DNA of 64,000 nt from positions 142,621,240 to 142,685,239 of the forward strand of contig CM077013.1 of assembly GCA_039090855.1 (NCBI GenBank). Direction: 5' to 3'. This document shows, one piece after another, positions 10,716 through 21,629 of the stretch. Position 1 is the first letter of the stretch. Each line of letters starts with the position of its first letter. This DNA comes from Macrothele yani. Taxonomy: Eukaryota > Arthropoda > Arachnida > Araneae > Macrothelidae. The position numbers were made by a program, and so were the translations under genes. The notes beneath the pieces were generated by a model. That model was not told the DNA's origin. It searched no databases and saw only the letters and a program-made list of their open reading frames with translations.

Positions 10716-10930
10716 TTTTTTTTGTTTTTTGATTGAACGTTTAACGACCATCGTGAACAACTCAATGGGCTATAAGCAGTCGCCCGTCCCTAATTTAGGG
10801 ACGCTGGCTCCAGGGAAGGGAGAGAGCCAGTGCAGTAAGACAAACACAACATCCATGCCTCACCAGGATTCGAACCCGGGACGAATGGTCATAAGCCATC
10901 GCTTAGACCACTGCACCACCAGGTGGCTCG
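10716..10930 (-). mobile_element. tRNA-derived SINE, family 1 (copy 2)
   Basis: A minus-strand copy with the usual body and T-run at its left end. It is flanked by the 8-bp direct repeat CATTCTTC (10708-10715 and 10931-10938). The tRNA-like head has lost about 12 bp between the A and B boxes and the start reads GCCACCTGGTGGTGCAGTGG, so it is older than the copies at 14, 36 and 46 kb. Confidence 0.85.
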
Positions 10931-10938
10931 CATTCTTC

Positions 10939-12239
10939 GCAATTTGTGATCGTTTTGGCAATGGGTAAAAAGTTTTGGCAAAAACAACATTGATTACCTT
11001 TTTTAATATTACTTATTTTAATAACATTTTTGCTGCTTAATTTTAAAGAATATATAACCCATTGTTTTTGTACTAATTAACACTCTGTTATGGTTTTTGT
11101 ATTTCCATTGGAGAGTAAAAAATTGGAGACTTTAGATAACATCTGGAAAAAAAAAAAAAAAAAAGAAAAAAAGATAGAATTTGGAAAAAACTTTTAAAAA
11201 GTCAGAGCAACTGCTAAATTTAGGTTCTGTGGACCCTGCTTTAAAAAAATATATTAACGATTTAGGTCGTCACTGCTTTAAAAAAATAACACTTTTGATT
11301 TTTTAAAAAATCTGCATTGTAATTGTCAGAAGTCACATACACTAAAGATCCAAAATATTACGACCATCACCCTAATATATGATGTTGGTTCTCCACGTGC
11401 TGCTGCAACACTTCTTACCCGGCAAGGCATGGATGCCCCAGGAACAGAATCTTTTTCCAAAGTCTGCAACACAGAAAGGAAAACCTAAAAACTATCTGCA
11501 AGGTAAAGGGATGTCTACCCTAAATGTTAATTTTGCCATAAAATTAATTGTTCTGCACTGCGACAAAGCAATGTTTTAAAAAATGAGTCAATTTGGGATT
11601 TTAATAATGCAAATTAGTATTTAGTTGCAATAGTCACACTAGTTTTTCCCTGACAAGAAATGCAGAAAAAACTTGAACTATTTTATAACATACTTCATTC
11701 AAAATTCAATCATTCTTTAAATGCTTTTGGATTTGATTTTACATTTAGTTAATTGATTAAACTTAAACTTCCTCCTTCAAAGGATGTTTTGCCTGATACG
11801 CATTCTGCTCTTAGTATTTCCTGCAGCAATTATGTTGTACGAGGCCCCAAGTACACCCAGGTGATTATTTAGGTTATCGAGTTGGGAGGGGATGGAATCA
11901 TGTCAACTTTGGAAACAGTAATTTTGCCACATTTAACTTGATTTGTAAAACAAGAATCCATATGTAAGATTTTAATTTGAAACCCAATTTGTGAATTTGA
12001 CCACAGGTTAAAGAAAATTTTAGCAAATTTATGAAAATGTGATTGGAGCATTTTTATTGATATAATTAAACCCCATAAAATTAAAGTGAGAAAAACTGCA
12101 AGGCTTCTTGTAAAGCAAAAAAAAAAAAAAAAAAAAAAAACTTTTTTACTTCAATCTAAGATAAAAAACTATTTGAAAGAAAATAATAACTAAACAAAAA
12201 CTGTTTCTGGAATACCGCATATTACGGCCTTGGAAACGA
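10939..12239. other. Intron 2 sequence without a recognised element
   Basis: AT-rich with A-runs at about 11148-11164 and 12118-12140. Near 11348 the motif AAGATCCAAAATATTACGACCA begins a short ORF (11379-11579) of unknown origin. It looks like a repeat remnant, but I cannot name it. Confidence 0.35.
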
Positions 12240-12427
12240 ATGCCCATCCCTATTCAGGGCCACTATTAAGGAGACAATCATGTATTCAGGGCCACTGGTT
12301 CAATGGAAAGGAGAGAGCCAGTGCTGTGAGACTAACATAACACTTATGTCTCATTGGGATTCGAACCCGGACCTATCTCGGACGAATGGGCAAAAGCCAG
12401 AGCTTAGACCACTGCGGCAACGGGATG
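12240..12427 (-). mobile_element. tRNA-derived SINE, family 1 (copy 3, old and rearranged)
   Basis: The B box (reverse of GGATTCGAACCCGGACC) and the GGAGAGAGCCAGTGC body motif are intact. The 3' part is rearranged, with ATTCAGGGCCACT present twice, at about 12252 and 12285. No target duplication could be found. It is the most diverged copy of the family here. Confidence 0.7.
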
Positions 12428-12429
12428 TC

Positions 12430-13210
12430 AGTACATTAGCGAAGGTTGTGATCAGGTAAGAGGCATGGTGATCTTTGGTGGGGCCATTTATTCTCCCCAC
12501 AAAGTTGCACTAACTTGGGGGTGGGGGAGCAAACCCCCCCCCCCACCTGAAATCTGTTAAGTATGTTGTCTGTAATATAACCAGAAAACAAGTAGAACTT
12601 CTGTAATTTCACGGGGAAACTGTAAAACTTGGCAGATATGTGTTCAGGTAGATGGTACACTTCACATTTTCCAGCATATCAATGACTGGACCCAGGGTTT
12701 CCCAGCAGAACATTGCTTGAAGCATTACACTTCCTCCACTGGCTTGTTCTTGTTCCACAGTGCATCCTAGTGCCACCACTTCCCCAGGTAAACGACACAT
12801 GTGTCCGGCCATCCACGTGATGCAACAGGAAATGAGCCATCGGACCGGACCAGATGACCTTCTTCCAATCACTGAAGTCCCAATTTTGGCCCTCATAGGC
12901 CCATCGAAGGTGCTTTCTATAGTGAACCCCTGTTAGCACAGGAACTCTGAGAGGCCTGGGCTACGTAGCTGCTTTCAGCAGGGTTCCATGTACTGTGTGT
13001 TGTGGCACATTACTCCTGTCACCAGCTTTCAGATTACTGGCAAGTTGCAACACAGTATCCCTCCTGTTGGCTCATACCATACAGGATAGCATTTGCTCAT
13101 ATCTAGCATCGATGAGCTGTAGTCAGCGTACATCTTGCCTACAGTTCGTGGTTTCCCCTCTTCGGACCACTTTTTGAAGGTACTAACTATGGCTGACCAT
13201 GCCATTATCA
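12430..13210 (-). pseudogene. Tc1-like transposase remnant
   Basis: The minus strand encodes, in order and with frame changes, STFKKWSEEGKPRTVG (HTH region), VPVLTGVHYRKHLRWAYEGQ, WDFSDWKKVIWSG, FLLHHVDGRTHV, RLPGEVVALGCTVEQEQASG, GSVMLQAMFCWETLGPVIDM and TYLN. These are the ordered blocks of a Tc1 catalytic domain (known pattern: WKKV.WSDESRF.L...DGR..VRR..GE....CT....GGGSVM.WG.....G.GP). The DES motif is lost and the C-terminal Asp-Glu part is absent. It lies antisense within the repeat-filled intron 2 of FAM120. Confidence 0.75.
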
Positions 13211-14034
13211 GATAAAGACAAGATACTTTTACTGACGAAAATATAAAGAGGTTTTTGATATGTGCATGCTGCATGAGAATTAGACAAGATACTTCCAACA
13301 GATATTGCATGGTTATTTAGCAGTGTGCAAACAGTAAGGGAGGTCTAAAATGTGTCAAACCACTAGTGTAAAAGGAACTGTTAGTAGTAGAGGTAGTGAC
13401 TTAATAAAGATCTTGCAGTGGACTGCATTAAGTGGAGGAAGTTTCTACTGCACCAAAATTTGTTTTTTTATATATATTCCATTATTTGCTACTCCAGCTG
13501 GAATACTATGTGGCTTTCTGTTTGTAATAATGATGGTATGCAGATCTTTATGGAGTTGTTAAACACCAGCTTCCACCGTATGAACACCTGTACTTGCAAA
13601 AGAAAAAAGAAAATTGTGCAAGTCCAATCTGAGTATCAACAGAGCTTTAACAGTTGAACTACAGGTATTACAAGATATTTTTTCAAACTTTGCAATAAAG
13701 TCCAAAAATAAAATCTAATTTTTACATCACCTAACAGGGAAATCAAGCATCAGATAAAACCAAAAAATCATAGACATTGTTACAACAACCTGATGCAAAA
13801 ATAATTTTAAGAATACCAACTGCTTTGGTGACTAAATAGACCTCAGGGTGTTCATACATTTTTACTCTCCGATTACATCAAACTGGAATAAAACTCATTT
13901 AAAACATAATTTTTTCTGAAATTCTTTAGTTTTTTAAAAACTCAGGGGGGGATAGTTTTAACATACGGATTTGCTTGTCAGGGAATCACATGCCAGGAAT
14001 TAGATACATATGTCAACAACAACAAATAACTGAC
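13211..14034. other. Intron 2 sequence next to exon 2
   Basis: AT-rich, with no recognised element. It contains the splice donor of exon 2 (GTCAGT on the minus strand at 14034-14029) and the 5' part of intron 2. Confidence 0.4.
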
Positions 14035-14199
14035 CTTGGTCTTTGCATCTGGTAACAACATCTTGTGAAAACCTGCAAGATCTTCTTCAGTCAATAGGCT
14101 GTTACCTAACAAAGCAGCAAAAACACAGAACCGATGAGGATGCAGATCCAAGTTCTTTGCAACTTCATCCATGATGATTTCCTTTGTCTCCAAAGATCC
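14035..14199 (-). CDS. FAM120: FAM120-family gene, exon 2
   Basis: A minus-strand exon of exactly 55 codons, phase 0 at both ends. The acceptor is TTTCATTTTAG before 14199 and the donor is ACCAAG|GTCAGT after 14035. It encodes GSLETKEIIMDEVAKNLDL, then FCVFAALLGN, then LTEEDLAGFHKMLLPDAKTK. FAM120A has MQEVAKQLGL, FPIFAALLGN and a P/TDEDLAAFHWSLLGP stretch at this point, so the identification is firm. The FAALLGN core corresponds to the H3TH-like part of XPG/FEN-type folds. A hAT element lies only 89 bp upstream of the acceptor, which may affect the branch region. Confidence 0.9.
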
Positions 14200-14444
14200 C
14201 TAAAATGAAAATTCACATTTAATTCAAACAACAAATAAAAATCTACAGTGAAAAACAAAACAGTTTTTGTTTAATATATATATCCACAAGTGGCGGCTTG
14301 TGGTTGGAAAACTAGGTGAAGAGGTACAAGAGCAGTATGAAAATATAATCTACGGTCTACAATGAAAATCCCTTAATGAGGACTTACCTATTTTTTGTAT
14401 ATTAAATCCATTTTTCTTCCTTTTAAAGCTGCAAATTTGTCGAT

Positions 14445-14671
14445 GCCGCCCCGGTGGCGCAGTGGTCTAAGGCGCTGGCCTCTGATCATTCGTCCGTAAG
14501 GGGTCCGGGTTCGAATCCCGGTCAGGCATGGATGTTGTGTTTGTCTTACGGCATTGGCTCTCTCCCTTCCCTGGAACCAGTGACCCTAAATTAGGGACGG
14601 GCGACTGCTCATAGCCCATTGAGTTGCTCACGGTGGTCGTTAAACCTCCAATCAAAAAAAAAAAAAAAAAA
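14445..14671 (+). mobile_element. tRNA-derived SINE, family 1 (copy 4)
   Basis: This is the only plus-strand copy. It starts GCCGCCCCGGTGGCGCAGTGG, with an intact B box (GGTTCGAATCCCGG), and ends CCTCCAATC followed by an 18-base A tail. TTGTCGAT is repeated at 14437-14444 and 14672-14679. It sits inside the hAT element and so is younger than it. It has an uninterrupted Pol III promoter and a long A tail. Confidence 0.92.
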
Positions 14672-15356
14672 TTGTCGATTATGTCGTCATAAGATGGTTA
14701 AATGGTTGTTTTTTCGTGAGCATCAATAAAATGTCTTCCTGAATAGAAATATTTGCCAAAGAAGTAAGTCTATCTTGAGAACTAGTGTTTCTTGAGAAAG
14801 TTTGTATTCTTTTAAGAAAACTTCATTCCACTGGCACACTTGTAGATGGAATTGTTAAAATGAGGAAAACCAATTTAGAATCTTCTGTAAAAATGTCTTT
14901 GTCTCCGTGAAACACTAGGACAAGTTCTTGAGTCAATATATTCCTTAATTTTTCATCGGCATATACAAGACTCAGTTCATTTGTAAGGCGCTGGTGTTTA
15001 GTAAATATGTTTCCGTAAAAATGTAGATTTTCAAGGGCGCGAGAGGGAAAGCATGCATTAAATTATTAAAATTTGGTTGTGTCAACAAGTCAGACAAATT
15101 GAAGTTTCTTACAGTCTTGAAATCTTATATCCATTTCCATAAGAATGTGGTCCAAAATTTCAAAATATAATTGTTTATAATTTTGAAAAATTGTTTGCTG
15201 TGTAAGAGCAGCATATTCCCGTGCTTATTTCTGTGATTTTGCTAGCTTTTCCAAACTGTGTTTCAAATACCTCATCGTTCCTTTTATGGCTCAAAATTTC
15301 AGTTTTTTTTTTATTTAGTTTAAGTTACACAGTAGTTTATGTTTAGTTATTTTTTT

Positions 15357-16655
15357 TCAAAAGTTCGAATAATAGATCGGTGGAGCCAAAAATGTAAATT
15401 CGAAAGTGTTCATATCATTCAAAAACCCCTTTGCAAAATGAATTGATTTTTTGTCTGATTGTTGGCTATTCGTCAGAAATCCGAACACTTCCTTCAATTT
15501 ATCCCAATCTTCAACAACTACACTTACAAATTTTGAAGTGGAGGACCATCGAGTTTTTGTTATGGTTGCTCTGCGTCTTGCGGTTGTTGATATAAGTGTA
15601 TAAGAGCGCTTCGCAGAATGGTGAACAAACGAAACAATTCCACTGAGGCTTGCAAAAAGTATTCGACACTTAGAAATTTTAGAAAAACTCTGGTGTAATA
15701 CAAGATTCAAACGATGAACTAAGCAATGAACAAAAACAGCTTGAGAAGCTTTATCCTCAACTTTTTTTTTCTGCAGCCCATTTAAGTGTCCTGACATTAT
15801 ACTTGCCCCATCGTAACATTGTCCTATATATTTGTGTTGGTAATCAGACTGTTCTAAAATTTTGTCTAGCATTTTGTACAAAGCTCCTGACGTTCTATCT
15901 TTACTCACATCATGGAAACCCAAAAATCCCTTAACCAATACACCTTCCGAATCAACAATAAAAAATTATTTAATTTTTGACTAATCATTTATATATTCAG
16001 AAATACATTCAATTAATTCATTTTTAATAGTTTATCTTTTCGTATTGATTTTCAATTTCTAAAGAACTTCTTCATATCAACAATGAAAGTAATTCAATGA
16101 AATTTCCACGATTTATCGAGCCCATGCTTTCGTCATGGCCATGGAATGCTAGTTCTTGTTTGCTCAAATACAGTATAGACTAATACTGCATCAATCACTG
16201 TTTGTAGGAAAAGTCTATTTAAACGAACCTTTTCGTTAAAATGTGTTTTCAAAAGCCTAGCATTCTTCCTCAGGGCATCGGCAATGGTGTTTTGAATTTT
16301 TTCAAAATTCCTTAACATTATTTCGCATTTCAGGTGTTCGCTAGAATCACAATGTTTATGAAGTGACCGTGTTACGCTTAATAAATATGAGAATCCGTCT
16401 TTATTCCACGCCGAATGTTTATTACTAAAAAGTAAGCAGGGCCAAAAAAAGAAAGAAAAAAATTAACACAGAAGTGCTGCAAATCCATTTATATTCAGTA
16501 AACAAACAATTTTTAAAATTAATATTGTTAGATTTACAGTTCTTGATTTCGTTCTTGGCAACAATTGTCAGTGAATCCGTCGGTCGTCCTTGAAGCAAAA
16601 TGTCTCTTTTATCTTCGTCTTTCCACAGATTAAATGGAGTTTGCAATAAATTACA
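15357..16655 (-). pseudogene. ZMYM1/DUF4371-type hAT transposase, decayed
   Basis: The N-terminal block (about 16655-16425) reads LQTPFNLWKDEDKRDILLQG followed by RPTDSL and a Y-K-W-x-C-S motif, the start of a TTF-type zinc finger. The middle block (16318-16133) is LRNFEKIQNTIADALRKNAR. The longest open part, 193 codons (15938-15357), holds VKGFLGFHDVSKDRTSGALY, QCYDGASIMSGHLNGLQ and FVHCLVHRLNLVLHQS. The CYDGAS.MSG and HCLVHRLNL motifs are diagnostic of the RNase H-like core of this hAT group. The hATC dimerisation end is missing, and stops separate the blocks. Confidence 0.85.
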
Positions 16656-17222
16656 AACGATGTTTAAATTACACAGGATGCATACTAAAAACTATCACTA
16701 TCAGTTAAATTCTACACAAACCTAAAATATCAGTTAAAGCTTTCAACAAATAATCACAAAACATGAAAGAACAAATTCCTTTCGGAAAATAATGTACCAC
16801 AGCACCACAAGGAAAACGCCCTAGTAGATTGCAAGGTACCCTGGTAGTCCGCCCGCTCCACCGTGATCTTTCACGACTTTACACTCAAAAACCGAGAGAT
16901 GCAGAGCTAAGACGCCTGAAGCTGAAACACTGCACTCGAGCAAGCAGATTGGGGAGGGTGACGTCACGGTTACCATGACAACTCGGCCGAAAACAGCAGA
17001 CTTCCAAGCATTCTCATTTCGGCTCTTCACTTGCACTGTTTTGCATATAAGGATTTGTTTTCCGTATTGAGTGCGCGTCATGTGAATTAATATCTATTCA
17101 AAATTTTGAGTATTTTGGAACTGAATAAAGGCAAAAAATAATATATTATTAAAAAATACTGAATAAAACTTTATTTTGAGTAAAATAGGTAAAGAGGTAC
17201 TTCACCTGAAAAGCCGCCACTG

Positions 17223-17689
17223 ATATCCACATAACATACAAGGAAAACTCATGTAAAATATCTGAGAAAACACCTGCTTCAGCATATGTAAAATGTCTGA
17301 GAAAACACACCTGTTTCATATGTAAAATATCTGAGAAAATACCCCTGCTTCAGCATTAATACTTTGGTAAAACAAACTTTTAAACATTAGTTCAGGGCTA
17401 ATAAAAATCATTTTGCTGTAATTTAAACATAAAAACCACTTAGCCCCAGGCATTGGACCAGCAGATTTTATGATCCCTACATATATAAATTAAAAAAAAC
17501 AATAAATAAATAAAGTTATAGTTAAAAAATCATCTTTACTACAGTAGATCTGGTTAATTATGACTGATGTTTAAATTGTCACTCGCATGTTCGCAAAATC
17601 GCGATAAAGACTAATTTTGTGACAAAAAGTCCCCACTGAATTACCTAAACGAGAATGTTTCTCATAATTTTTCATTCATCATCTTGCCA
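17223..17689. other. Intron 1 spacer
   Basis: Contains two or three degenerate copies of TATGTAAAATATCTGAGAAAA(C/T)AC near 17245-17345, about 50 bp apart. Nothing else is recognised. Confidence 0.4.
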
Positions 17690-20640
17690 CCCGTGCTTTG
17701 TTCAGAGAGCAGAATGCAGACGTACGCAGATAGTTTTCAAAAATATTAGATTTTGCAGATGGTGTTTGCTTGTAGATTAAAAAAAAACCTGTTATTTATA
17801 GCAATTAGAACACTTATTCAAGGCTTTAATCAGATTAATATACCCTTCTAAGCTCTTTTGTTTTTACAGATACTTCTGGCCTCTTAGACTTTATCAATGT
17901 CTGCTGTCAATGCATAGGAACAGTATCAAAAGTTTCGTTTACACAGAAAGAATTTAAATTTTGTTGCCAGGTTCCTCTGCAGTTGCCAGTCATTAAATTA
18001 AAAATATTTCCCTTATGTAATTTGTAAGTCTACTAGTTTTGAAATAAGTTGCTGAAAATGCTATTTATAATTTTTGAAGGTTCAATGATGGAACTTGCTT
18101 GTCTGGATGTGAAAACTTTCTTTAATTAAGTCTCTTGTTTTTATGAGGTACATACCCGAATATTTTAATATTTTGCCATAATGGTCCATTTCACACACAT
18201 TGCTGCACATTCAAATGTAATGTACTTATTTTGTCCTCATTGGAATCTGTAATGTTCTAATAATTACGCACTGTTTTGTTAATTTTTTCTTTAAATTATA
18301 TTACTTTATTTGTTATCATGGCTAATGCTTCACAGGTTTGCAGCAAGTTTTCTGTTTCAATGGTTGTGTACACATACATTTTACTTTTATGCAATTCTGG
18401 CCTTGCTTTTGAGTTGTTTTCTTTCATTCCTGACATCGCCGCTTCGCACTGCCGACCTGGTATCCTTCCCAGTCATTTTTTTCTTTCTGTCTTCGCTGTC
18501 GCACACTGCTTTGCCCTGTTGATGTTTTTCCATTTCCGTTGTCTTTTCTCCTATTGCAGAAAACCACTGGTGAGACTCTAGAATACCTTTCTCAAGGGCT
18601 TGGCTGCGATGGATAAAGAAAGAGGCGTCTCATTTGTTTCTTTAGCGGATTGCTGCTGCGCTCCGCTGTTTCTGTCTGTTCAGGTCAACTGGTTGGTGTG
18701 TTGTCGGTTGTGGTGCATCATCAACTGTAAGTATTTTTTTATTAAAATTAGAAGTGCAAAAGTCTTTGTTTTTACCCTTGAATTCTATTGGAAGTAGAAA
18801 ATTTTATTTTGCCAATGCACTGTGCTTGTATTTTCATATGTAAATACAGCAAAAAATAAAACCGTAAATTTGGCTAATTTGCATAGCATTTTGCCACAAC
18901 TTTTGCTGACAAAATAGCCAAATTGCTACAAGAGAAAAAAAAATTCCAATTTAAACACTGATTGGCACACACTTTGGCCCAATCGAGTAATGCTATTATA
19001 ATTGAAAATGCATATAATTGAAAATGCAATTTATAATTCGTTCTCATGATGCCGAGCCAAACACACTGCAAAACTATAGTCGATGTATAATAAACCTTTG
19101 ATTGTAGCAAATGTTGGTATTTTTATTTGAACCCAATTGAGTGGCTGCACCAGTTATGCAAAGCTTTATCCCAAAGAGCTAATTTGGGTTGTTCAAGAAT
19201 TGTCCAAAATAAGTGGCTGCCCTGATCAACTGGTTGTTCCATTAACCACTCTATTGCATATAGAAATAAAAAAGATCAGATTTTCACAAAATACTCATAT
19301 TTTCTAACCCTGATATTACATGGGAAATGGTGACTTTTCATGCTAGCATAAATTTTTTGGTTCAAGTGTAAAACATGGTGCAAAATTCAAGGACAAAAAA
19401 TTTAAAACAACTGTGACAAATCTTTTTAAATCAAAATGATATAAAATAAACAAAACAGTACACTGACAGTCATTTTTGAAAAAGTTTTACGTAAAATTTA
19501 CGTGTCAGTGCGACACACAAAAATACACTTTGTGGCGACAATGATGCTATGATTGCCAGCGGAGCATTTACCATGGCTACCGGAACAAAAAGATGCCCGC
19601 AAAACACATGGTAAATGTGTAGATTAGTGTCCTAAATTATTTCATTGGAAAAATTTTAGTACCTGGAAAAAGTGCGACCACCAGATTTTAGAATATAGAA
19701 ATTAATGGCAAATGGTGCAGAAATTTCATATTTTAAATGTCTTTTAAAGATTTTTATCGTAATATTTACCTTTAAGTGTGATGCTTTAAAGAGACGCTGC
19801 AGTAGGCCAAATGCATCGCTGTCAAGCTTTGTTCCATGGAAATGAAGATTCGCTGTGGAGTGTAAATCACGCACGGATGACTACAAGTGCAACCACGTAC
19901 GTTCTTGCCAAGAGAGTGAAGCATCATGTACTCATACGCTACGGAATATAGTTTGGTCATGTTTTGTCATTGTTTTTAAAACAGACGTTTAGAAATGTTT
20001 CGTTCTTTCACACACGATTCCCTGATTCAAAATATAAAGTATCAATATGCTTTTCTATGTTGTACAGAAAACTGGGGAAGTATAACTTTCGGTTCTGCTT
20101 TGAATGGCTTCTATTCGTAGCTGATTTGTTGTGGCACTGTACTTTTGGTTCTCCTGTTAATACTTTGTTCGCAGGTCAGTTTCTATCTCACTGATACTTA
20201 TCTTTTGCAAACCTAAGAGGTTTTTGCTGCCAACAATGTACAGGATACAACAAAATAAAGGGTGGATAATATCAACCTATTTTCTGTAGCGTATGACTAC
20301 AAGATTTATCGCTGTCCTGCCAATAACGTGACCACTTTCTCTTGTACTCTTCCGCCTGTCATTCCTGTACAACAATGAACCTTCCTTTTAACGAAGCAAA
20401 GCTTGACATCGCTGCAGTAGCGATGCGTTAGGCCCACCGCAGCGTCTCTTCACAGCATTGCACTTACAAGTAAATATTACGATAAAAATCTCTAAAAGAC
20501 ATTTAAAATATGAAATTTCTGCACCATTTGCTATTAATATTCATACTCTAAAATCTGCATGTCACACTTTTTCCAGGTACTAACATTTTTTTGATGAAAT
20601 AATTTAGGACACTAATCTACACATTTACCAAATAGATTAG
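17690..20640 (+). mobile_element. Degraded second copy of the 42-49 kb hAT family
   Basis: From GCAGAATGCAGACGTACGCAG at 17710 to about 18400 the sequence follows 42579-44690 almost base for base, but without the Tc1 element that interrupts the latter. Further blocks match at 18676-18750 (44725-44760) and 20281-20640 (45177-45530). This copy has a rearranged middle (18.75-20.28 kb) and no visible termini or transposase. It supplies the unoccupied site for the Tc1 insertion: TGCTATTTATAATTTTT at 18059. Confidence 0.7.
19600..20640. repeat. Inverted repeat, arms about 240 bp, 550 bp apart
   Basis: 19605-19845 is the reverse complement of 20395-20635 at roughly 85-90 percent by eye. Shared blocks include GTGTAGATTAGTGTCCTAAAT against ATTTAGGACACTAATCTACAC, and TTTTATCGTAATATTTAC against GTAAATATTACGATAAAA. 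It lies in the degraded hAT copy, so part of the element was duplicated in inverted orientation. Confidence 0.8.
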
Positions 20641-21489
20641 GCCTAGCCGCGACACACATTCAGCACGACTGGCAAGTTTGACTAACTGTGGTGAGCGCAG
20701 AGGGATATGAGCAAAACATATTAAACTTAGTCGTGACACGCATGCAAGCTTCTCTTTCACAAGCAACAGGAGCCATCGTCTCATAAAAAGTTATGAAATG
20801 TAATATTTCAATGATTTTGGTATTAGCCCATGGCTCATTGTAAGAATGTACTGCAGAGAGGGCTCGTTCTGTGCTTTTTAAAAAATCATATTTATAGGAA
20901 TTCAGTACTTTTCTTAGCTCAGGAGATATCCTTTGGCATCAGCACATTTCAATAAACTGTTTTGCAAATGAGCACAAGGCGTAATACGAGTCTCATGCTA
21001 TGCTATAATGATTTTACATTTGCACTTATTCTTTGTCTGTTTCTGTTAAGTGTTTTATATTCAAAAGCCTGGAGAAGCTGTCTGTTGGCAGTGAAAGCTT
21101 GCAAAACTTTTGTAATTTTACGCCTATTAACGGATTAAAAATACATAATAATGTATTATATCGTATTATTGGTTTTCTTTATATTTGGTAATTTTTTTTT
21201 GTAGTGACTGCTATTTAGTTCCCAAAATAAATTTTAAATATATTATTAATACGAGTGGTTCAAAATTCTGACAAATTTGTAATGAAAATTTATTTTTCAA
21301 AATAAAAACCAGAGAAAACCAAAATTTTTGACTAATTTCATTTATTTCGATGAAAAACACATTAGAGCCATAACACTATTTTTCTCTCTCTTAATTCAAA
21401 ATAATTAATAATCACGCAAAAGTAAAGAAAACTTAAAGTGACCACTATTTAATTTGAAAAAGAAATTATAATAAATCATATGTGAAAAA
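20641..21489. other. Intron 1 spacer
   Basis: AT-rich sequence with no recognised gene. Some of it may still belong to the hAT copy on its left, but I could not align it. Confidence 0.35.
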
Positions 21490-21629
21490 TTTTAAGGAGT
21501 GCCTGACCCCAGGTCTTAAACAACCCTTAGAAATAGCAAAGTGACACGGAAGTGAGGTAGAAAGACGCCCTCATTTATTACTAGGGTCCGACGGCTTAAC
21601 GTGCCCATCCGACACACAGCGGATATTTA

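Larger units (their letters stand above)
14288..17222 (-). mobile_element. hAT element with 8-bp target duplication in FAM120 intron 1
   Basis: The left end reads AAGTGGCGGCTTGTGG..AGGTGAAGAGGTAC. The right end, reversed, reads CAGTGGCGGCTTTTCAGGTG. ATATCCAC is repeated exactly on both sides (14280-14287 and 17223-17230), the 8-bp duplication expected of hAT elements. The element is 2.9 kb, including a 227-bp SINE. It encodes a decayed ZMYM1-type transposase on the minus strand. The left terminal C has mutated to A. Confidence 0.9.

Noticed and set aside
14445..14520. Functional tRNA gene at the SINE head
   Set aside because: A and B boxes are present but the anticodon arm does not fold and the same head recurs seven times with a common body and A tail.
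14467..14655. ORFs over the SINE copies (also at 3185-3604, 10693-10968, 36598-36840, 46256-46561)
   Set aside because: They are shared only because the SINE sequence is shared; the frame is not conserved as protein, and the sequence is a Pol III element.
18276..18797. Hydrophobic ORFs suggesting membrane proteins
   Set aside because: They arise from T-rich sequence that aligns with non-coding parts of the hAT element at 44.6 kb.
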